This document shows positions 25,228-30,160 of a DNA stretch of 30,160 nucleotides, piece after piece. The stretch covers positions 1-30,160 of the forward strand of contig JABDEN010000015.1 in assembly GCA_013287025.1 (NCBI GenBank), read 5' to 3'. The stretch's first letter is position 1. Each line of letters opens with the position of its first letter. The stretch comes from Gammaproteobacteria bacterium. Its GTDB lineage: Bacteria; Pseudomonadota; Gammaproteobacteria; DSM-16500. A program made the translations under genes and the position numbers. The notes under the pieces were generated by a model. The model did not search any database. It was not told the DNA's origin and saw only the letters and a program-made list of their open reading frames with translations.

Positions 25228-27195
25228 TTATCGGCTTTGATTCATTTTTCTTTTTTTACAATGTACTTCTATTTCTTCTACTCCATATCCTTTCAATAAT
25301 TCTGTGGCACTATCCCAGCCACGTTCAATTACATTTTCTAGTAGTGATTTGTGTGTAAGACGATCACTTTTTTGCAGCAAAATTTTTATTTCTTTATCTA
25401 TCGTTGCCTTATCAACATAAGCATGTCTCATATAATAAAGAAAGTTTTTTTGATTTGCAGTAAATTGTCCAATTATTTCATTTTCATTTGTTGCACTATA
25501 CATTTTTTTGATACATTCATTTGCTTCTTCTAAAAAATAATTATGTAAATTATCTAAATTTTTAATTTTGGCAATAATATTTCGCGTGCAATCGTTGGAG
25601 TTTAATACTGCAAATCCTTTTAAATCAATTTCAGAGGATATATTAATACAATTCGTTAAAACGGTTTCGATATTCCTGTTGTCGTTTTTAAACCAATTCG
25701 GGATGTATTTGGTGCCATGTATTAATTCGTTTGGATTTTCTTTTAATTCATTCGCGACAAAATAATAGGACATGATTAAATGATCCATACGTTTGTCCAG
25801 TTCCATCAAGTAGCTAACATACCCGCCATAATTGGTAAAATTTGATTTAAATGAAGGATGCTCAGTCATAGGTTCTAAACTACAATGATGTTCTAAAAAG
25901 GTTTTCAAAGTATTTTCATATAACCGAACCGTAATATGAATATTGTTTTCGAAGATTTCCATTTTTTTTTGGGTCGATGCATTCAAATAATCCAGAAGAA
26001 CATTTTCAAAATATTCTGGACTATCCCAGCTATTCCATTTTTTTTGTTGGATTTTAATGTCATCAACAATTTTGGTTTCTAAAGTCGAATATATACGATT
26101 CGCAGCAGAAAACATAAGAGAAATGGGAATGCTGCGTTTTAAATCATAGAGAGATCCCCATTCATTTCCTTCAGGAATTAAAGCGTCTTCTCCAAGATAT
26201 TTTTTACGATCTAAATACATGATATAACTTTCGAAATTAAAATCATAACTGATAGATAAATTGTTTTGAGAAGCAGATTTATTATTGATATTAAGTAAAT
26301 GATAAAGATTAAGAGATTTTAAACATTTTTCAATAATAATTTCTTTATTATCATTATTTTCTAAATTAATTTGAGAGGGCTTTGCATCTGATTCATAATA
26401 ATTAGGTCGACGTACTATTTTTTGGTTTTGAATATAAAATATATCATAAGTATTTGGTATAGTGGTTTCAATTAATAAAAGATATTTTTTATCTTTTGCA
26501 TATTCTTCTAAACTTTCATTTCGGTGTCTTCTAAATAAATCATATAAATAATTTATTTTTTGTGTATCATTAATATAAATAATTTCATAATCATTTTGAT
26601 CTTTAGATTCAGCGCCTTTAGTAATGCTAAAACCAAAGGTCATTCCTTTTAACTTTTCTATACTTTCCTGCAACATGCCTGAATTAAGTAATTTGGGAAA
26701 ATATTCTATAATAGTTTCCTTGCGAATTTTTTTTTGTTCCTCGAGAGGCTTCATAAAAAAAAGTTGATGTTTTTGTTCTAATGTTTTGTTAAGTCTTTTA
26801 CTCAACAAAGAATTTGCATTTGAAAATAATGTATGTAGGATATTCTTTTTTATACTCGTTTTATGCACCATGCCAGGACTACTTTGATTGGAGTCGACAT
26901 ATTCGGTAATAAGATAGGGTTCACCATATTTATTTTCTTTCGCGAGTCCATCTTCACCATTAAATGCGGGATCAATGGTAATTTTAGCAAAATGTTTTTG
27001 AGTGAAAGGATTTTTTTCTATATAAACAATACCTGAAAATCCTTGTCCATCTCTGGCATCCTGGAATGTTTTTTTAAATAAATTATCAGTTATCCAGGAT
27101 GAAGGATCCAACAGCCAATTTTTTTTGGAGCAATCTAAATGTGCGATTAAGGGAAGATCAAAGATAAGACCATTTTTAAAATTTCGAGTTTCCAT
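25228..27195 (-). CDS. Large orphan cytosolic protein, candidate effector
   Basis: 655 residues, not recognised. GAGGT lies about 8 nt before the ATG. No signal peptide and no transmembrane helix; composition is rich in Asn, Lys, Ile, Glu and Tyr. The N-terminal 110 residues look beta-rich (GQGFSGIVYIEKNPFTQKHF, KITIDPAFNGEDG, YGEPYLITEYVDSN), the remainder mostly helical (for example KTLEQKHQLFFMKPLEEQKK, IDKEIKILLQKSDRL). It ends in a basic cluster, C-K-K-R-K-M-N-Q-S-R, which resembles a nuclear localisation signal but may mean nothing. Size, solubility, isolation and position beside the AnkH-like gene fit a translocated effector; a bacterial housekeeping role cannot be excluded. Confidence 0.8.
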   Translation of the reverse strand: METRNFKNGLIFDLPLIAHLDCSKKNWLLDPSSWITDNLFKKTFQDARDGQGFSGIVYIEKNPFTQKHFAKITIDPAFNGEDGLAKENKYGEPYLITEYVDSNQSSPGMVHKTSIKKNILHTLFSNANSLLSKRLNKTLEQKHQLFFMKPLEEQKKIRKETIIEYFPKLLNSGMLQESIEKLKGMTFGFSITKGAESKDQNDYEIIYINDTQKINYLYDLFRRHRNESLEEYAKDKKYLLLIETTIPNTYDIFYIQNQKIVRRPNYYESDAKPSQINLENNDNKEIIIEKCLKSLNLYHLLNINNKSASQNNLSISYDFNFESYIMYLDRKKYLGEDALIPEGNEWGSLYDLKRSIPISLMFSAANRIYSTLETKIVDDIKIQQKKWNSWDSPEYFENVLLDYLNASTQKKMEIFENNIHITVRLYENTLKTFLEHHCSLEPMTEHPSFKSNFTNYGGYVSYLMELDKRMDHLIMSYYFVANELKENPNELIHGTKYIPNWFKNDNRNIETVLTNCINISSEIDLKGFAVLNSNDCTRNIIAKIKNLDNLHNYFLEEANECIKKMYSATNENEIIGQFTANQKNFLYYMRHAYVDKATIDKEIKILLQKSDRLTHKSLLENVIERGWDSATELLKGYGVEEIEVHCKKRKMNQSR

Positions 27196-27360
27196 GAAAA
27201 TAACCTCTTTTATTATTGTTTTTTATGATGATTATGTTTTCAAAATTTAACAGATGTTAGCATATCATTAAGGGATGGAGAAACAGAAAAAGCTATGATA
27301 TGATGCGGAAAGGCGATTAGGATTGCGCCTTGCAAGGACCATTTAAAAGGAGTTTTTCTC

Positions 27361-27567
27361 ATGATGAATGCTGGAACCTTAAGTTTTGTAGCATGGATAT
27401 TGGTTATTATTGGCGGTATTAATTGGCTTTTGGTCGGTTTGTTAGGGGTTGATGTTGTTGCAAGTATATTTGGTGTTTCCGTGCTTGCTCGTCTCATCTA
27501 TATTATCATCGGACTAGCAGCTTGTTATTTGATCTATTTGAAAGTCCAAAAAAGACCCGCAGAATAA
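27361..27567 (+). CDS. DUF378 family small membrane protein
   Basis: 68 residues from the first of two adjacent ATGs, with AAAGGAG 8 nt upstream. Two transmembrane helices, about 8-32 and 40-60. The first contains VAWILVIIGGINWLLVGL, the signature of DUF378, and LLGVDVVASIFG follows in the loop. These inner-membrane proteins are widespread and have no known function. It is flanked by unrelated candidate effector genes and ends at its own hairpin, so it is likely monocistronic. Confidence 0.9.
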   Translation: MMNAGTLSFVAWILVIIGGINWLLVGLLGVDVVASIFGVSVLARLIYIIIGLAACYLIYLKVQKRPAE

Positions 27568-27577
27568 GCCTTATTTT

Positions 27578-27622
27578 CAGGCGTTACGGAATGGTTTATT
27601 CCTACGCCTGATTCATTTCTTT
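27578..27622 (+). terminator. Probable terminator after the DUF378 gene
   Basis: CAGGCGT (27578-27584) pairs with ACGCCTG (27604-27610), with an inner GGAAT/ATTCC stem. The following tract is T-rich but interrupted. Confidence 0.6.
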
Positions 27623-27647
27623 CCAGATTTATTGAAGAATTTTCGAG

Positions 27648-27671
27648 GTCATGTCAAGATTTTGACATGAC
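27648..27671. promoter_or_regulatory. 10-bp inverted repeat upstream of the phosphoesterase-like gene
   Basis: GTCATGTCAA and TTGACATGAC are separated by GATT. It lies 21 nt before the ATG at 27692. It contains a consensus TTGACA but no -10 at the proper distance, so it is either an operator or a leader RNA hairpin close to the ribosome binding site. Confidence 0.5.
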
Positions 27672-27691
27672 TATATCGGGGGAAAGGAATC

Positions 27692-29569
27692 ATGTTGTCT
27701 TTTTATAATCAAATGTTAGCTTTGTTAAAACCCGTTTCAAATACGCAAGAACAGAAAGTTGAAGAAAAAAGCATTCCCATTAATAAAATATCAAATCAAT
27801 TCTGGATAAAGCACGCTAATACCCCAAAAAGCTATATCCTAAAACCCATCCTCGAAGATAAAAAGCATCACTCAAAAGGTTTCACAATATTATGCTTTGG
27901 CTGTCATGGAGAAGATAGCATTAATGCGCATTTGGTCGCAGCCAAAATTGCCGAAGTTGCCGAAAAAGACGAAGTTTTATTTATTATCGTGACGGGAGAT
28001 AATTTTTATCCGAAAGGTGTATCATCACCTAATCATAAAAAATTTGAGACATTATTTGAAAATAAATTTTTAAAATATCCTTCATTAAAAAATAAAGTAT
28101 TTTTTATAGTATTAGGTAATCATGATTATAATTTTCGTAATTTTGCTGGAATAAATCACATAAGCGGAATTTCAGTTGCGGCCAATGAAGTCGCACATAC
28201 CTTTTTAAATCAAGCGGGCGATTTTGATCCACAAAAAGAGAAATATCTTAACCAAAAAAAATTAGATTTAGATTATTTGTCAAAGAAAAATTTTCAATGG
28301 TTCTTGCCTAGTCGATGTTATAAAAAATATTCCGAAGAGGCGAATGCGGAGTTTTACTATTTAGACTCTAATGCTTATCTTCGTGATTATCTAAAATTAG
28401 AAAAATTAAATGCTTCTATTCAAGTATTAGAAACAACACTTGCATCTATTACTAACGAATTTGATCGAGGTCCGCTTGAACGCATTATTAATCATAAGAA
28501 AAAATTGAGAAAAATAAATCAAGTGTATTGGTTTAATCGTTCTATTCAAAAACGTCCCGATGTCAGAAAAGTTGTTATCCAGCATCATCCATTACTACCA
28601 GTAGGTAAACGTTATTTCGATTCTAATATAAAACTTTATTTAGACGACGATGAGATATTGAATTTAGTTGAAATATTCGGAATTGAATGCGAGGAATTGA
28701 ATAAAGTTAACTTTAATCATTTACTAAAAAAATCTTTTGAAAAATCGGGAATTCTCGAAAAAATTGATGTTCTTATTCATTCCGATGATCATGCATCCGC
28801 ATTGTATAACAGTAGTGTTTTTTCAAAAGATGGAAAGGTTATCAAAAAAGGATTTTGTCAATTAAATGTCGGTGGTGGTGGCGGTGAGTTTCAAAATATA
28901 AAAAATTTTTCAGATATACGTCAGATTCTCATTTATTCGGGATATGGTTGTTGTTCAGTCACTTTTTATAAAGATGAAATTATTTTTCGAATATACAATA
29001 TTAAATCAGAAAATCCATTAGATTGGCATTCGCAAGGGAAAAGTTGGGTTTTTTCTAATAAATCACTCACACCGGTTTTTGATTGGTCTCAATTTTTAAA
29101 TGTTCTCGAAAAGGAATTGTATTTGCAATTACGTGGATTAATACTTGAAGCTATTTATGATTATTTTGATGCGTATGAACAATATAAAAAAGATAAAAAC
29201 ACTTTTGTACGTTCCGTCAGCGAAAAGTTAGGATTATTTGGTGCTGAAGGCAGGAATCGTGGGATGCTTTTAATTGGACTTGTTAATAATCCTAAACCGA
29301 TTTCCATTTCAGCAATGTTATCTGAAGTATGCAATGTTTTAAAAGGCTCAACATTATTGTTAGACAAAATACATAAAACATTTCATCAGCAAAAATTTGA
29401 ATTGATGAAATCTTCTTTTATAACAGATGACTTTAACGATTTTTTAGAAAAGTTTCAAAATAATTTGCGCTCAAAATACCAATTTACATTGGATACAGAA
29501 TCTTGGGAGATGGTCGATAAATTTGAAGCTTATTCCATTTCCAATGGTACAATGACTTCCCCATTTTGA
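27692..29569 (+). CDS. Purple-acid-phosphatase-like metallophosphoesterase with altered ligands, candidate effector
   Basis: 625 residues; AAAGGA lies 5 nt before the ATG. Residues about 62-370 follow the order of calcineurin-like phosphoesterases of the ACP5 type: TGDNFYPKGV (102-110), LGNHDY (141-146), IQHHPLLPVG (297-305), LIHSDDHAS (361-369). The first motif, normally G-D-W-G, reads FGCHGED, so the iron-binding aspartate is Cys71. The usual G-H-D-H is S-D-D-H, putting Asp365 where a histidine ligand is expected. An insertion of about 110 residues separates the second and third motifs. The last 240 residues are helical and unrecognised. No signal peptide, although true purple acid phosphatases are exported. 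Activity may be altered or lost. Its 3' end overlaps the convergent gene by 40 nt. Confidence 0.82.
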   Translation: MLSFYNQMLALLKPVSNTQEQKVEEKSIPINKISNQFWIKHANTPKSYILKPILEDKKHHSKGFTILCFGCHGEDSINAHLVAAKIAEVAEKDEVLFIIVTGDNFYPKGVSSPNHKKFETLFENKFLKYPSLKNKVFFIVLGNHDYNFRNFAGINHISGISVAANEVAHTFLNQAGDFDPQKEKYLNQKKLDLDYLSKKNFQWFLPSRCYKKYSEEANAEFYYLDSNAYLRDYLKLEKLNASIQVLETTLASITNEFDRGPLERIINHKKKLRKINQVYWFNRSIQKRPDVRKVVIQHHPLLPVGKRYFDSNIKLYLDDDEILNLVEIFGIECEELNKVNFNHLLKKSFEKSGILEKIDVLIHSDDHASALYNSSVFSKDGKVIKKGFCQLNVGGGGGEFQNIKNFSDIRQILIYSGYGCCSVTFYKDEIIFRIYNIKSENPLDWHSQGKSWVFSNKSLTPVFDWSQFLNVLEKELYLQLRGLILEAIYDYFDAYEQYKKDKNTFVRSVSEKLGLFGAEGRNRGMLLIGLVNNPKPISISAMLSEVCNVLKGSTLLLDKIHKTFHQQKFELMKSSFITDDFNDFLEKFQNNLRSKYQFTLDTESWEMVDKFEAYSISNGTMTSPF

Positions 29570-30160
29570 ATATCATCGATGCCTTGGTGATATAAGTTTT
29601 TTTCGTGCGGCAATAAAGTGTTGTATTCATCGATGGTAAGAAGTAGAGGTAATAATGCGTACATGCGTAATGTTTTGATATAAAATTGACAAAGTTTTTC
29701 GATATTTTCGCGATAAAAAGCGCCACCATACCCCACAAAACGAGTGACATCTGCATGCACTTCATAATCACTTAAACCATCGCCAATAAAAGCGGTGTTT
29801 TGATATTTATTTTTTAAAAGTGACACAATTTGTTGTTTGCCATTTTTATAAACCATGGGAGAGGTGTGATCGAAATCACGATAATTTCCTGCTTCATCAA
29901 AAAAAATATTTACCGCAAAAACATTTTCATCAAGAATTTGTAATTTTTTCGCAAAACCAAGCACAGAAGGGTAGAGTCCTGCCGATACGACAAACACAGA
30001 TTTTTTTAATCGTTGTAAGATGCTAATAATATCTAAAACATCTGGTGTTATTTGTTGATAATAGGTTTCTGCTAATGTTTCAATTTCTTTTTGGGTGGGT
30101 TTGGTTAAGCGTAAACGTTCAGCATATATTTCAGGACTCATACCAGATTTTCCCATTGCG
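29530..30160 (-). CDS. Phosphoserine-phosphatase-like HAD hydrolase, 5' end beyond the window
   Basis: About 209 residues are visible and the frame remains open at the right edge; the ATG at 30156 is internal, because the DxD nucleophile motif that must precede it is missing. What remains aligns in order with eukaryotic-type phosphoserine phosphatase: AMGKSGMSPEIYAERLRLTK, TPDVLDIISILQRLKKSVFV, motif II serine in VVSAGLYPS, motif III lysine in YKNGKQQIVSLL, and motif IV FIGDGLSDYEVH followed by RFVGYGG. The C-terminal 50 residues (LTIDEYNTLLPHEKN) are not typical. It would release serine from phosphoserine, or act on a related small phosphate. It overlaps the metallophosphoesterase gene tail to tail by 40 nt. 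Confidence 0.82.
   Translation of the reverse strand, partial: AMGKSGMSPEIYAERLRLTKPTQKEIETLAETYYQQITPDVLDIISILQRLKKSVFVVSAGLYPSVLGFAKKLQILDENVFAVNIFFDEAGNYRDFDHTSPMVYKNGKQQIVSLLKNKYQNTAFIGDGLSDYEVHADVTRFVGYGGAFYRENIEKLCQFYIKTLRMYALLPLLLTIDEYNTLLPHEKNLYHQGIDDIQNGEVIVPLEME

Overview
The window is strongly AT-rich bacterial chromosome, densely coded on both strands. The gene set (Tex, SrkA-type kinase, a thiC-thiO-thiS-thiG-thiDE operon with a fused ThiDE, an HAAAP/TyrP-type permease) together with ankyrin-repeat proteins, one of which closely resembles the Legionella core Dot/Icm effector AnkH (LegA3), points to a host-associated gammaproteobacterium of the Legionellales (Legionella/Coxiella/Berkiella-like). 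This is inference: there is no rRNA gene to confirm it and no secretion-system gene in view.

Layout. 1-2.6 kb: tex with its promoter, plus a divergent promoter firing off the left edge. 2.6-6.5 kb: a PEGA lipoprotein, then an aromatic amino-acid permease whose promoter is covered by two perfect palindromes, followed by an exported alkaline-phosphatase-superfamily enzyme and an exported putative glycoside hydrolase. 6.6-11 kb: a Na+/H+ antiporter, a membrane diguanylate cyclase, a convergent ankyrin protein and a stand-alone WGR-domain protein. 11-11.4 kb: two minus-strand small genes that a long-ORF scan misses, a 57-residue cysteine-rich lipoprotein and a 50-residue basic membrane protein, with their own promoter and terminator. 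11.6-16 kb: a purine permease transcriptionally linked to an OmpR/heavy-metal-type two-component system, convergent with srkA. 16-23 kb: a 37-bp perfect inverted repeat, an AidB-like acyl-CoA dehydrogenase and the compact thiamin operon on the minus strand, headed by a TPP riboswitch with an apparent Shine-Dalgarno-sequestering hairpin. 23-29.6 kb: an accessory, effector-like stretch: a repeat-containing acidic protein cotranscribed with the AnkH-like gene, a nested-hairpin repeat element, an orphan 655-residue protein, a DUF378 membrane protein and a purple-acid-phosphatase-like protein with altered metal ligands. The right edge holds a truncated phosphoserine-phosphatase-like gene.

How the genes fit together. 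The thiamin genes are coupled by 4-nt ATGA overlaps (thiC/thiO and thiG/thiDE), a 20-nt overlap (thiO/thiS), and a thiG ribosome binding site made from the Gly-Gly codons of thiS, so one riboswitch can control the whole pathway from HMP-P and thiazole synthesis to thiamin phosphate. The 23-29.6 kb segment is where undescribed biology is most likely: four large proteins that are recognisable only in part or not at all, of the kind found among translocated effectors. The small cysteine-rich lipoprotein locus at 11.0-11.5 kb is the other clear candidate for something not previously annotated.
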